Shown here: piece after piece, positions 1-6,264 of the stretch | Numbering within the stretch: the first letter of the stretch is position 1 | Layout: the number at the start of each line of letters is the position of its first letter | Assembly: GCA_964487895.1 (NCBI GenBank) | Contig: CAZASM010000034.1 | Coordinates: 1-8,872 of the forward strand | From: CAYYYA01 sp964487895 | GTDB lineage: Bacteria; Patescibacteriota; Patescibacteriia; UBA1558; 2-01-FULL-52-15 | Reading direction: 5' to 3' | Length of the DNA stretch: 8,872 nt | Translations under genes and position numbers: made by a program | Notes under the pieces: generated by a model | Seen by the model: the letters and a program-made list of their open reading frames with translations, nothing else | What the model was told of the DNA's origin: nothing | Databases searched by the model: none

Positions 1-410
1 GCCAACCCCAGTAACAGATCCGTATATTCATAAGATTTGATAACATTTTTGAACGGTCCCATTGGGGTCTCTGACGCCATCAAACCTTGGGGCCACAAAT
101 TCATAACAATCTCCGTCTGTTTACGAGCAAATTCGTCAAAACCAAAGTACAGCAAAAAAGGAACAATATCTCCCAAATCCGACACAGCATTTCTTTGATC
201 TAAACGGTCACCATTTTTTTGTAAAGACAACAACCCAGATGGCAACACAAAATATCTCTGTAATTTAGTTATAATAGCTACTGCCCGTTGCTTCAAATTA
301 TTATACTCAGGACTCATTGCTTGATTACCTTTCCTACCGTAGTGCTGATCATAAAAATTTTTTTCTCCCGTTTCTTGATAGGTCTGATGATACAAATTAT
401 TTGATTCCAT
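1..410 (-). CDS. Unidentified protein, N-terminal 136 residues (3' end beyond the window)
   Basis: An open frame with no stop runs from the ATG at 410-408 to the left edge, so the gene is cut by the window. I do not recognise the family. The first ~30 residues are polar and rich in Y, Q, N and H, with no signal peptide or membrane segment. Residues ~33-135 look helical, with a stretch SDLGDIVPFLLYFG, a later MGPFKNVIKSYEYTDLLLGL and several W/F/Y residues. The pattern faintly recalls (alpha/alpha) toroid carbohydrate-active proteins found in polysaccharide loci, but I cannot assign one. The start at 410 is favoured because it lies 12 nt after the stop of the upstream glycosyltransferase remnant, matching operon spacing here, although it lacks a clear ribosome-binding site. 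An alternative ATG at 317 (residue 32) has an AG-rich site upstream. The position suggests a role in the same glycan pathway (inference only). Confidence 0.7.
   Translation of the reverse strand, partial: MESNNLYHQTYQETGEKNFYDQHYGRKGNQAMSPEYNNLKQRAVAIITKLQRYFVLPSGLLSLQKNGDRLDQRNAVSDLGDIVPFLLYFGFDEFARKQTEIVMNLWPQGLMASETPMGPFKNVIKSYEYTDLLLGL
328..335 (-). promoter_or_regulatory. Possible Shine-Dalgarno site for an internal start
   Basis: AGGAAAGG on the minus strand lies 10 nt before the in-frame ATG at 317-315. The ATG at 410 has no comparable site. Either the gene starts at 317, or this is a chance purine run inside the coding region. Conservation of the first 31 residues in homologues would decide. 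Confidence 0.3.
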
Positions 411-422
411 AGGCTTGTAGTG

Positions 423-596
423 TTAGTTTTGCAATTGTCTCGTAAGTGTTTTTTTCATTGAATTAAGCGCTCCTGCTCTCAAATCCCGATACTGTGCGGA
501 TTCTAAATTCCCTAGAGTAATAATGCATTGCTGTAGATCCGCTAAATTCTGATATAAGTATCCATTTGTCTTGTCAATGATTATAAGGCATATCGC
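423..596 (-). pseudogene. C-terminal remnant of a GT4-type glycosyltransferase
   Basis: An open stretch without a good start codon begins after a TAG at 599-597 and ends at TAA 425-423, encoding 57 residues. It contains IDKTNGYLYQNLADLQQCI, matching the usual end of GT4 enzymes, where a D-G-x-(N/T)-G-Y-L-(Y/F) turn is followed by a helix that allocates residues to chain-end positions. A basic helical tail then ends KKTLTRQLQN. It lies in the same reading frame as the N-terminal fragment at 648-1028 but is separated from it by three in-frame stops (650-648, 614-612, 599-597). It is therefore best read as the other end of the same broken gene. In another frame, 621-580 reads SDMIVPSIGDMPYN, which resembles the segment normally found just before this turn and suggests an additional frameshift. 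That part is suggestive only. Confidence 0.6.
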
Positions 597-607
597 CTAT
601 ACTAGGC
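595..607. repeat. Short perfect inverted repeat at the break in the glycosyltransferase
   Basis: GCCTA-TAC-TAGGC is a 5-bp stem with a 3-nt loop. The flanking ATC(G) and (C)GAT can extend the stem imperfectly. There is no T-run on either side, so it does not look like an intrinsic terminator. It sits exactly where the broken glycosyltransferase changes from non-coding junction to C-terminal remnant. Confidence 0.4.
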
Positions 608-608
608 A

Positions 609-652
609 CGATCATGTCAGACTATAAGACAACGCGACAATAATCGATCATG
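609..652. repeat. Pair of short direct repeats (CGATCATG, 36 bp apart)
   Basis: CGATCATG occurs at 609-616 and at 645-652. In both copies it is followed by TCA, directly in the first and after an extra ATG in the second. A further small tandem, GACAA-CGC-GACAA, lies between them at 628-640. The repeats bracket the stop-rich junction between the two halves of the broken glycosyltransferase and could be relics of slippage or deletion events. They are short enough that chance is possible. Confidence 0.35.
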
Positions 653-1028
653 ATGTCAATATTCCATTGAAAGAATAAATAGCAGCTCGAGCGTCCAAAT
701 TACTTCCGATTTGATCATGATCATGAGTATTGTGCATAGTCCAGACAATTCGATCGCCCCTAAGCTTAGCCAGACGTAAAATGCCTAACGAAAAAAACAA
801 CTTAAGAGGTTGCAACCAAATATGTCTACTAGCATACATAACCAACGGCCAATGGATGTGAATAATTTGCGATCGATGCCAACCAAACAACAGTTGTAGC
901 CAGCTGGCATTTATCAAGATCAACGATGATTCAATTTTAATAAGTGCTTTAGCCAGACCATCCCAATAGGCATTTGGGCTGGATAAATGAAGAGGAAAGG
1001 CAAATAACGAAACGTTAGCTGATTTCAT
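648..1028 (-). pseudogene. N-terminal fragment (126 aa) of a GT-B glycosyltransferase
   Basis: This is the N-terminal Rossmann half of a GT4-like enzyme. A strand begins NVSLFAFPLHLSSPN, followed by a helix, then IIHIHWP (residues ~55-61) and IVWTMHNTHDHD (~94-105). The 'HiHWP ... wTmHN' pair is typical of family members acting in exopolysaccharide clusters. The homology-like pattern continues to FNGILTS, which matches the usual 'aDgiIvhS' strand, and then stops at TGA 650-648. A complete enzyme has about 350-400 residues, so the donor-binding C-terminal domain is missing. A C-terminal remnant lies at 423-596. The start chosen is the ATG at 1028, which overlaps the preceding methyltransferase by 14 bp. 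An upstream in-frame ATG at 1112 would add 28 residues that do not fit the family. The fragment may still be translated but should be inactive as a transferase (inference). Confidence 0.65.
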
Positions 1029-1725
1029 GCTGTTTCGGTTTGACGAGTAAAAAATGAAAGGTGTTGAAATAACCAAAACGGAGGGGATAATACAGCAAGC
1101 GCAGAATCCCACGAAGTGTAGGAATATTTGATAGTCGAGCTAGGCGTCGTAGGCGAATATCCTCAGCCTCAAAGCCGATAGTTATGGCTAATCTCTTGAA
1201 GCGATGAAAAGTGAAATAATGCATCTCGGTCAAGCGTTGATGTCCAGCAGCCGGAGAATAATCCTTATGCTTATTCAAAAGCTTGAGTACATTGTTAACT
1301 ATTGAGCGTGGCATCCAGTTGATCAACCATAGATGAAAGTGCGGGTCAAAAGCTCCAAATCTATTGGGCACACTGACGTAGATTGATCCACCGGGGCGCA
1401 GTACGCGCAAGGCTTCATGAAGCACCAGCTCGGGACTTTGCACATGCTCTACCAACTCTGACATATTGATAAAATCGAAGCTCTCATCAGCAAACGGCAG
1501 ATCTTCAGCCTTGCCTTCAATGATTTCAACGGACAAACCACGCTCTTGTAATTTACGTTGTGCTTCGGCGATATAGACAGGATTGTATTCCAAACCAACA
1601 ATGTTACCTCTTTCCTCAGCTACGGCCAATAGTAATTTTCCCTTACCTGCTCCCAAATCTAAGAGGCGTCCATTGAGTAATCCCGGGATCAATCGTTTCA
1701 AATGTTCTAAATGTGGATAGCTCAT
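1015..1725 (-). CDS. Class I SAM-dependent methyltransferase (Methyltransf_11 type)
   Basis: A 236-residue cytosolic enzyme. SAM-binding motif I is LLDLGAGKG (~21-29). The acidic residue after strand 2 is E46 in GLEYN. EDLPFADESFDFI (~74-86) carries motif II, EH follows at 93-94, and LRPGG (~109-113) with the strand IYVSVPN forms motif III. The C-terminal third (FDPHFHLWLINWMPRS onward) is rich in aromatic and basic residues and probably forms the acceptor site. The family transfers methyl groups from SAM to small molecules or sugars. In this setting O-methylation of a glycan residue, or of a lipid-linked intermediate, is the likely role (inference). The start ATG overlaps the upstream glycosyltransferase stop as ATGA at 1722-1725, indicating translational coupling. 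It is clearly diverged from the two other methyltransferases in the window, so it is not a recent duplicate. Confidence 0.85.
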   Translation of the reverse strand: MSYPHLEHLKRLIPGLLNGRLLDLGAGKGKLLLAVAEERGNIVGLEYNPVYIAEAQRKLQERGLSVEIIEGKAEDLPFADESFDFINMSELVEHVQSPELVLHEALRVLRPGGSIYVSVPNRFGAFDPHFHLWLINWMPRSIVNNVLKLLNKHKDYSPAAGHQRLTEMHYFTFHRFKRLAITIGFEAEDIRLRRLARLSNIPTLRGILRLLYYPLRFGYFNTFHFLLVKPKQHEIS

Positions 1726-2867
1726 ACAAAATAACTACAAATATTTTTAGCTCGTTGCTCCCAAGTACAATCTTTAGCACGTTGATAAGCAGCTTCTATC
1801 TTAGAGCTGATTTCAGATGATTTACCCAGATCACTAATACAAGCTGCCAACGATTCACTATTGTCTGCTTCAAAAAAATAAGCCATCGAATCATCTAATA
1901 TCTCACGTAAGGCTGGGACATCAGAAGCGATGATTGGCCGACGAGCCACCATATACTCATATAACTTCATAGGTGAGGTAAAGCTATTGGAATGAGAAAA
2001 TTTGGCGCTATTCGGAATTATCAACATGTCTGCGGCGATTAAATAATCAACCACTCGCTCATGACTAACCCATCCGACACACTGCACCTTTTGTTGTAAT
2101 TGACGTTGATCAATCAGCACTTGATAACGAGCAATAAGTTCTGGCGTTCCACCTACCAAAAGAAGTAGATAGTCATCGGATAATAGTGCGCTAGCTTCTA
2201 GTAATGTGTCAACTCCTTTTTCGGGATACAGATGTCCCGTATAGACAATCACCTTCTTATCCACGGATAAGCTTAGCTTCTGTCGCGCAGTACCTGTGTC
2301 ACCAGAGCCTAACGAAAAAATAAAGTTTGGATCAAGCGCACTCGGACTGAAGCTCACTCTATCGGCGGGAATACCCGCATCAAGGAGAAAGGTAGCCGTC
2401 TGCTTATTGATAGCAAAAATATGAGAATTTTTTTTCCAGAAACTTACCTGACCGGGACGAATATTTTTTGGTGGTACATGAAATTCAAAATAGGTACGTC
2501 GAGAAGTAAATTTTTGTATCAAAGATAAGCTCATTTGATCTCGACTATAAATGACGACCTCTGCCGGTTCGCGACTTAGAAGGAGCAAAACCTTGAGCGC
2601 AAAAGTGGCATTCTCCACCCAAAATCCGAGACGTGGCACAGTACCGATCAGATCCCAAACAGGTAAATATCGCACGACAAAATTTTGTTTTACCTGATAG
2701 TAAACAAAAGGGTTATCCTGTAAGTGATTCTTTCGCTGAGGCACCCAGAGCTCGACTTGATAACCTAGCTCAGCAAAAGCCTCGCACATTTTGGCTATTT
2801 GTAAGCCATGAGCCTTCTCGGTTGGAAAGCGCGCGTTGGCAATATAGATTAATTTCTTGTTTGTCAT
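1722..2867 (-). CDS. GT4-like glycosyltransferase (GT-B fold)
   Basis: A 381-residue enzyme of normal length. The N-terminus (LIYIANARFPTEKAHGLQIAK, with AFAELGYQVELWVPQR to ~45) is the recognisable start of a GT-B subgroup common in polysaccharide loci. The C-terminal donor domain begins near VIVYTGHLYPEKGVDTLLEA (~207-225), followed by LLLVGGTPE (~236-243) and ADMLIIPNS. The nucleotide-sugar loop is SPMKLYEYM (~298-306). The second glutamate of the E-x7-E motif (E304) is present, while the first position is F296. This variant, with 'SPMKLfEYM', is usual for this subgroup and does not imply inactivity. It probably transfers a hexose from an NDP-sugar to a lipid-linked oligosaccharide at the inner membrane face; donor and acceptor cannot be read from sequence. 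It is coupled by ATGA overlaps to the epimerase upstream (2864-2867) and the methyltransferase downstream (1722-1725). Confidence 0.85.
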   Translation of the reverse strand: MTNKKLIYIANARFPTEKAHGLQIAKMCEAFAELGYQVELWVPQRKNHLQDNPFVYYQVKQNFVVRYLPVWDLIGTVPRLGFWVENATFALKVLLLLSREPAEVVIYSRDQMSLSLIQKFTSRRTYFEFHVPPKNIRPGQVSFWKKNSHIFAINKQTATFLLDAGIPADRVSFSPSALDPNFIFSLGSGDTGTARQKLSLSVDKKVIVYTGHLYPEKGVDTLLEASALLSDDYLLLLVGGTPELIARYQVLIDQRQLQQKVQCVGWVSHERVVDYLIAADMLIIPNSAKFSHSNSFTSPMKLYEYMVARRPIIASDVPALREILDDSMAYFFEADNSESLAACISDLGKSSEISSKIEAAYQRAKDCTWEQRAKNICSYFV

Positions 2868-3934
2868 GCTTGTTGCAAAATATCAACAATACGCTCTGCA
2901 GTGTGGCCGTCCCACAGTGGAATTTTTACTTGACGACGTTGTAGTTTCATCGAGCCATATGCTTTCATGATTGATTCTGTCGTGACGCCACCAATACTAT
3001 TGGTACCGAGCTCGACGGTAATTGGTCGTTCTGTCTCTGTGCGTAACGTCAGACAAGGAACGCCCAAAACTGAAGCTTCTTCTTGGATCCCACCAGAGTC
3101 AGTCAAAATAAGTTGAGCATTTTTTTGATAATAAAGGGTCTTGGCGTATGGTAGCGGTTCCAATAATGTACAAGTCTGAGACAACTCTTGCAACAAGCCA
3201 AATTCCTCAGCTTTCTTCTTTGTTCGTGGATGTAAAGGCAGATAGATAAGAACATTAGCTGTGTCCTTTATTCGTTGTAATGCAGTGATGATAGATCCAA
3301 ACACCTCCGGATGATCTACATTTTCTGCTCTATGCAAAGTACAAAAATAAAACTTCTCATCTGTCAGCGGTATGGTTGGTAAAAAGTGCAATAAGTTGTC
3401 GATCATGATATTTCCTACAGTAAACACCTTACCTCTCGCACCTTCTCGTTGTAGATTTTCAGCGGCGTCCTCAGAGCTGGCGAAAAGTAGATCTGAGATA
3501 GTATCGACCAAGATTCTATTGATCTCTTCAGGCATCTGATAATTATATGAACGTAAACCTGCCTCAACGTGAGCAACTCTCAGGCCCATTTTTTGAGCAG
3601 TAAGGGCTGCGGCTAAGGTAGCGTTGACATCACCCATGACGATGACATCCGTTATGCCTTGAGTAATGAAAACTTGTTCTAATTGACGCATCATATCAGC
3701 TAGCTGCGCTACTACAGGTTCTCGAACTATATCCAAGGCAACATCTATATTGACGCCAAAATCTTTAAAAAAATCACCGGACATTTTATCATCATAGTGT
3801 TGGCCGGCGTGAATAATAACGTGTGATAATTGAGCTGCTTGAAAAGCTCTAGCCAATGGAGCTAGCTTGACGAAGTTTGGCCGTGTACCTGCTATCAGCC
3901 CGTACTTCTTATTGTTGTTCTGTGAAGATTTCAT
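2864..3934 (-). CDS. wecB: UDP-N-acetylglucosamine 2-epimerase, non-hydrolysing
   Basis: A 356-residue enzyme expected to interconvert UDP-GlcNAc and UDP-ManNAc in the cytosol, supplying ManNAc or a precursor of ManNAcA. Family hallmarks in order are GTRPNFVKLAPL (~16-27), HAGQHYDDKM (~42-51), GDVNAT (~101-106), HVEAGLRS (~122-129), MPEEINR (~134-140), TLHRAENVD (~199-207), LPLHPRT (~232-238), TDSGGIQEEA (~278-287) and RTETERPITVELGTN (~298-312). Residues matching the E. coli WecB catalytic set D95, E117, E131 and H213 are D102, E124, E136 and H201, all present. The length is slightly short of the usual ~370-380, without loss of a motif. Its start overlaps the upstream methyltransferase by 26 bp, and no later ATG precedes the first motif. 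Downstream it is coupled by ATGA. No WecC dehydrogenase lies in this window. A close homologue acting on another UDP-HexNAc derivative (as in WbpI or FnlC) is the main alternative. Confidence 0.93.
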   Translation of the reverse strand: MKSSQNNNKKYGLIAGTRPNFVKLAPLARAFQAAQLSHVIIHAGQHYDDKMSGDFFKDFGVNIDVALDIVREPVVAQLADMMRQLEQVFITQGITDVIVMGDVNATLAAALTAQKMGLRVAHVEAGLRSYNYQMPEEINRILVDTISDLLFASSEDAAENLQREGARGKVFTVGNIMIDNLLHFLPTIPLTDEKFYFCTLHRAENVDHPEVFGSIITALQRIKDTANVLIYLPLHPRTKKKAEEFGLLQELSQTCTLLEPLPYAKTLYYQKNAQLILTDSGGIQEEASVLGVPCLTLRTETERPITVELGTNSIGGVTTESIMKAYGSMKLQRRQVKIPLWDGHTAERIVDILQQA

Positions 3935-4640
3935 CCAGTGTTGATTTACGAGCTACTACACCTATCTTTTGTGCACCTTGGGGAACAAAACGGGTGAGCC
4001 AACGAATAAGTCTATTTGGAGCTTTGCCAATATAGGCAAATCGCTCTATCTCAAAGCCATGCATCCATAATAATTGTCTCATCATGGCCGGACTAAAAAA
4101 TATCTTGTGTTGAGGTTGAGTTGAAGTCTCACCTTGAACTTCGCGCAGCTGCCGAAAATTATCCTTCGCCTCGTGGTATGTTAGCTTACGATCATCCAGA
4201 CCAAGCGTATCAACTCTCTTGAGCCACGCTCTCAATACTTGTGTTAGGTCGTAAGCATTCGGTGTATCCAGAATCAAATATCCGCCCGGCTTCAATATAC
4301 GCCAACACTCATCGATCATTTTGCCTGGACGCCAAGTGTGTTCAATAATCTCGCCAGCATAGATATAATCAAAGCTACCACTCTCGACCTCCGGAGCGTC
4401 ATGTAAATCACCGGTGATTTGCTTGGTTAGTCCTAGCTTGAGAGCTAAGTTTTTATTGACATCCAAACCCCAATACTCCCCACCAGCAGTCTCAATCATA
4501 GTTCGAATATCAACATTGATCGGACCTTCTCCGAGATTACCAACATCAAGAACTTTACCTTTTTTATCAGAAAAAAAACTACGCACAAAATCAGTACGAG
4601 TTGGATAGAGTTTAATTTTCTTAAGATCAGTAATCGTCAT
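3909..4640 (-). CDS. Class I SAM-dependent methyltransferase
   Basis: A 243-residue enzyme. Motif I is KVLDVGNLGEGPIN (~29-42), in which the usual G-x-G-x-G loop is altered and lengthened to G-N-L-G-E-G. The strand-2 acid is D60 in GLDVN. GDLHD (~77-81) and SFDYIYAGEIIEH (~89-101) follow, then ILKPGGYLILDTPN (~115-128). The C-terminal part has HKIFFSPAMMRQLLWMHGFE, a pattern common in methyltransferases of polysaccharide loci, where it shapes the acceptor pocket. The likely role is methylation of a sugar or chain end; the substrate is unknown. The start lies 1 nt after the upstream glycosyltransferase stop, and the 3' end overlaps the epimerase start by 26 bp. It is diverged from the other two methyltransferases, so a different methylation site or sugar is plausible. 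Confidence 0.83.
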   Translation of the reverse strand: MTITDLKKIKLYPTRTDFVRSFFSDKKGKVLDVGNLGEGPINVDIRTMIETAGGEYWGLDVNKNLALKLGLTKQITGDLHDAPEVESGSFDYIYAGEIIEHTWRPGKMIDECWRILKPGGYLILDTPNAYDLTQVLRAWLKRVDTLGLDDRKLTYHEAKDNFRQLREVQGETSTQPQHKIFFSPAMMRQLLWMHGFEIERFAYIGKAPNRLIRWLTRFVPQGAQKIGVVARKSTLDEIFTEQQ

Positions 4641-4641
4641 A

Positions 4642-5646
4642 CTAGATATTCATTTTTTTAATTAATGTAGCCAGACTGTGATTCTGCTCCACAATTTCCT
4701 GCAATTGCGCCAGAGAATATTTTTGCCAGGTTTTTGACAGAACAAAATTTGCTAGCTCTTGTGCTGTTTCCGCGGCAGGAAAATCAGTCAAACCAATAGC
4801 CTGAGAGTTCCCCGGTGTGGTCGCAATATAACAACCATTAAGCATTGCCTCCAGCATTGTTTTATCGATGGTCTCCGATGCCATATTCAAACACAACGGA
4901 TAACTACGATATAAACTACGTAATTCTACCATTGATAGTGGCCCACCAAAATCAACTCTCTCAGACAAACCTAAATCAATGATCAGTTTTTTCATCTCTT
5001 CCAGATATTGTTCTTCGCCAGGCACTACTCGGCCACGAATAGTCAGATGATACTGCGTAGGCAAGCGACTCAGAGCATTTATAACAAGTTCTAAACGTTT
5101 TGATCGAGACATACGATGAACTGTCAAAAGTTTGTTCTGGTCGCGCAAGCTTGGTTCTCCTATCACCCCGCTGGTCCAATACGGTATATCAACACCGTGA
5201 CCGACTACCATTTTCTTAGCAGAATGATTGAATTGAGGTAAACTTTGGGGCGTAGCGCAGAACATTTTCGTCACCAGCCAGCTCGTCACCCGCAGGTGCC
5301 AAGTCATGGTGTAATGAGTATACCAGAGATAAAATGGTCGTCTAGTAAGCCACCAATACCAACTCCCTAGGGCTGACCATTCACTATTCATATGGACAAA
5401 AACACGATCATATTTGAGAGAAAAAATTAAGCGATAAAATTCTATAATCCAACGCCATTTTGGCCAACCTTTTTCTTTGCCAAGTGAATGGACAGGAAAA
5501 TGATGATCAAAACTACCCAATTTCAAGCAGATGACTTGCACTTCATATCCAGCAGCTCGAAAAGCATCAACCCAATGGATTACAAAAGCTAGATCATGAT
5601 CATGTTCATCTAGTCGCTGAGTAATAAATAATAGTCGCTTCGACAT
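4642..5646 (-). CDS. GT-B glycosyltransferase, Trp-rich N-terminal half
   Basis: A 334-residue enzyme, a little short for GT4. The N-terminus LLFITQRLDEHDHDLAFVIHWV is the first strand and glycine-poor loop of a GT-B fold. Residues ~60-125 contain ten tryptophans, including GWPKWRW and SWYWWL, suggesting an aromatic acceptor groove or peripheral membrane contact. VVGHGVD (~147-153) marks the domain hinge. The donor domain has LLTVHRMSRSKRLELVINAL (~173-192), RVDFGGPLSMVELRSLY (~230-246) and the E-x7-E motif at E258 and E266 (ASETIDKTMLEAML). The E-x7-E glutamates are those that contact the nucleotide sugar in this family. It ends in a short basic helix (LIKKMNI). Spacing is 3 nt from the upstream methyltransferase and 1 nt to the downstream one, so it sits between two methyltransferases. 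Donor sugar and linkage are unknown. Confidence 0.82.
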   Translation of the reverse strand: MSKRLLFITQRLDEHDHDLAFVIHWVDAFRAAGYEVQVICLKLGSFDHHFPVHSLGKEKGWPKWRWIIEFYRLIFSLKYDRVFVHMNSEWSALGSWYWWLTRRPFYLWYTHYTMTWHLRVTSWLVTKMFCATPQSLPQFNHSAKKMVVGHGVDIPYWTSGVIGEPSLRDQNKLLTVHRMSRSKRLELVINALSRLPTQYHLTIRGRVVPGEEQYLEEMKKLIIDLGLSERVDFGGPLSMVELRSLYRSYPLCLNMASETIDKTMLEAMLNGCYIATTPGNSQAIGLTDFPAAETAQELANFVLSKTWQKYSLAQLQEIVEQNHSLATLIKKMNI

Positions 5647-5649
5647 GCT

Positions 5650-6264
5650 TTATTTGATGCAAAAAAAATTAAAACCACTAGCCTGGCTGCTATTACTTTT
5701 GCTCAGCCATCGGTCAAGAACATTGACCACAGCATTGATTCCTTTTTTTCCAGGTACTGGAATCAAATGCATCACCGTTTCCAACGCCCCTCGGACATTA
5801 CACAGTTCAGCGGTCGAAAACATCTTGGTTAGATTCTTGACGCCCTGCGACGTGAAGCGCCAATAATCCTCATAATAACCCTTTTCCGGGTGGTGATGGT
5901 AGAGAAAAGGCACAAAAGCATATAAATAACCGCCCGGTTTCAAAACTCGATAGATTTCTCGCATAGCAGTAAAAGGATCTTCCACGTGTTCTAAAACTGC
6001 AATACAGATGACCGCTTCCTGGCTATTGTCCGCAAAAGGTAACTTATGAACATCCCCGACAATATCTGGATGATAGTCAGCGACTTTATCGAGAACTTGG
6101 TAATGAGCTTGCAGCAACAAGTCGCGCAACCACTCACGTTTAGCATCGTAACGATTATTCTTATCTTTAGCCAAACGCAAACCACCGCCAATATCTACAA
6201 TTTCTTTAGTCTCGGTAAAAATCTTGGTCAATTTTTCAATTTCAAATGTTTCCCACTGATTCAT
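5650..6264 (-). CDS. Class I SAM-dependent methyltransferase (Methyltransf_11 type)
   Basis: A compact 204-residue enzyme. Motif I is IVDIGGGLR (~22-30). ADYHPDIVGDVHKLPFADNS (~62-81) includes the D-x-H-x-L-P-F segment before motif II. VICIAVLEHVEDP (~85-97) and VLKPGGYLYAFVPF (~107-120) complete the SAM fold. The following HHHPEKGYYEDYWRFTSQGV (~123-142) resembles the 'edyyRfT.eGl' segment of methyltransferases found in capsule and O-antigen loci. The protein ends FNFFCIK, the normal last strand, so it looks complete despite the run of eight A/T near its 3' end. Function is probably methylation of a glycan intermediate in the cytosol (inference). The start overlaps the upstream glycosyltransferase stop as ATGA (6261-6264), and 3 nt separate it from the next gene. 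Confidence 0.84.
   Translation of the reverse strand: MNQWETFEIEKLTKIFTETKEIVDIGGGLRLAKDKNNRYDAKREWLRDLLLQAHYQVLDKVADYHPDIVGDVHKLPFADNSQEAVICIAVLEHVEDPFTAMREIYRVLKPGGYLYAFVPFLYHHHPEKGYYEDYWRFTSQGVKNLTKMFSTAELCNVRGALETVMHLIPVPGKKGINAVVNVLDRWLSKSNSSQASGFNFFCIK

Noticed and set aside
595..607. Palindrome considered as a transcription terminator
   Set aside because: The stem is only 5 bp and no T-run follows on either strand.
411..650. Possible separate small gene, sRNA or promoter between the glycosyltransferase fragment and the last gene
   Set aside because: The coding-like signal here is explained by the glycosyltransferase C-terminal remnant. I saw no convincing -35/-10 pair or structured RNA.
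713..725. GATCATGATCATG also found at 5592-5604, considered as a dispersed repeat
   Set aside because: Both copies encode alternating His-Asp in coding frames of glycosyltransferases (HDHD). Identity does not extend beyond the codons, so it is coincidental.
1029..1112. N-terminal extension of the broken glycosyltransferase from the ATG at 1112
   Set aside because: The extra 28 residues are hydrophobic and Cys-rich, unlike the family, and overlap the coding C-terminus of the methyltransferase. The ATG at 1028 gives a normal first strand.
2633..2944. 103-codon open frame on the plus strand
   Set aside because: It lies antisense across the end of wecB and the start of a well-supported glycosyltransferase, has no recognisable domain and has no operon context.
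4976..5179. 67-codon open frame on the minus strand inside a glycosyltransferase
   Set aside because: It is an alternative frame within the donor domain of the enzyme at 4642-5646, which carries an intact E-x7-E motif, so it is a shadow.
5645..5866. 73-codon open frame on the plus strand
   Set aside because: It is entirely antisense to a complete methyltransferase whose motifs and C-terminal strand are clear. Its composition looks like a shadow frame.
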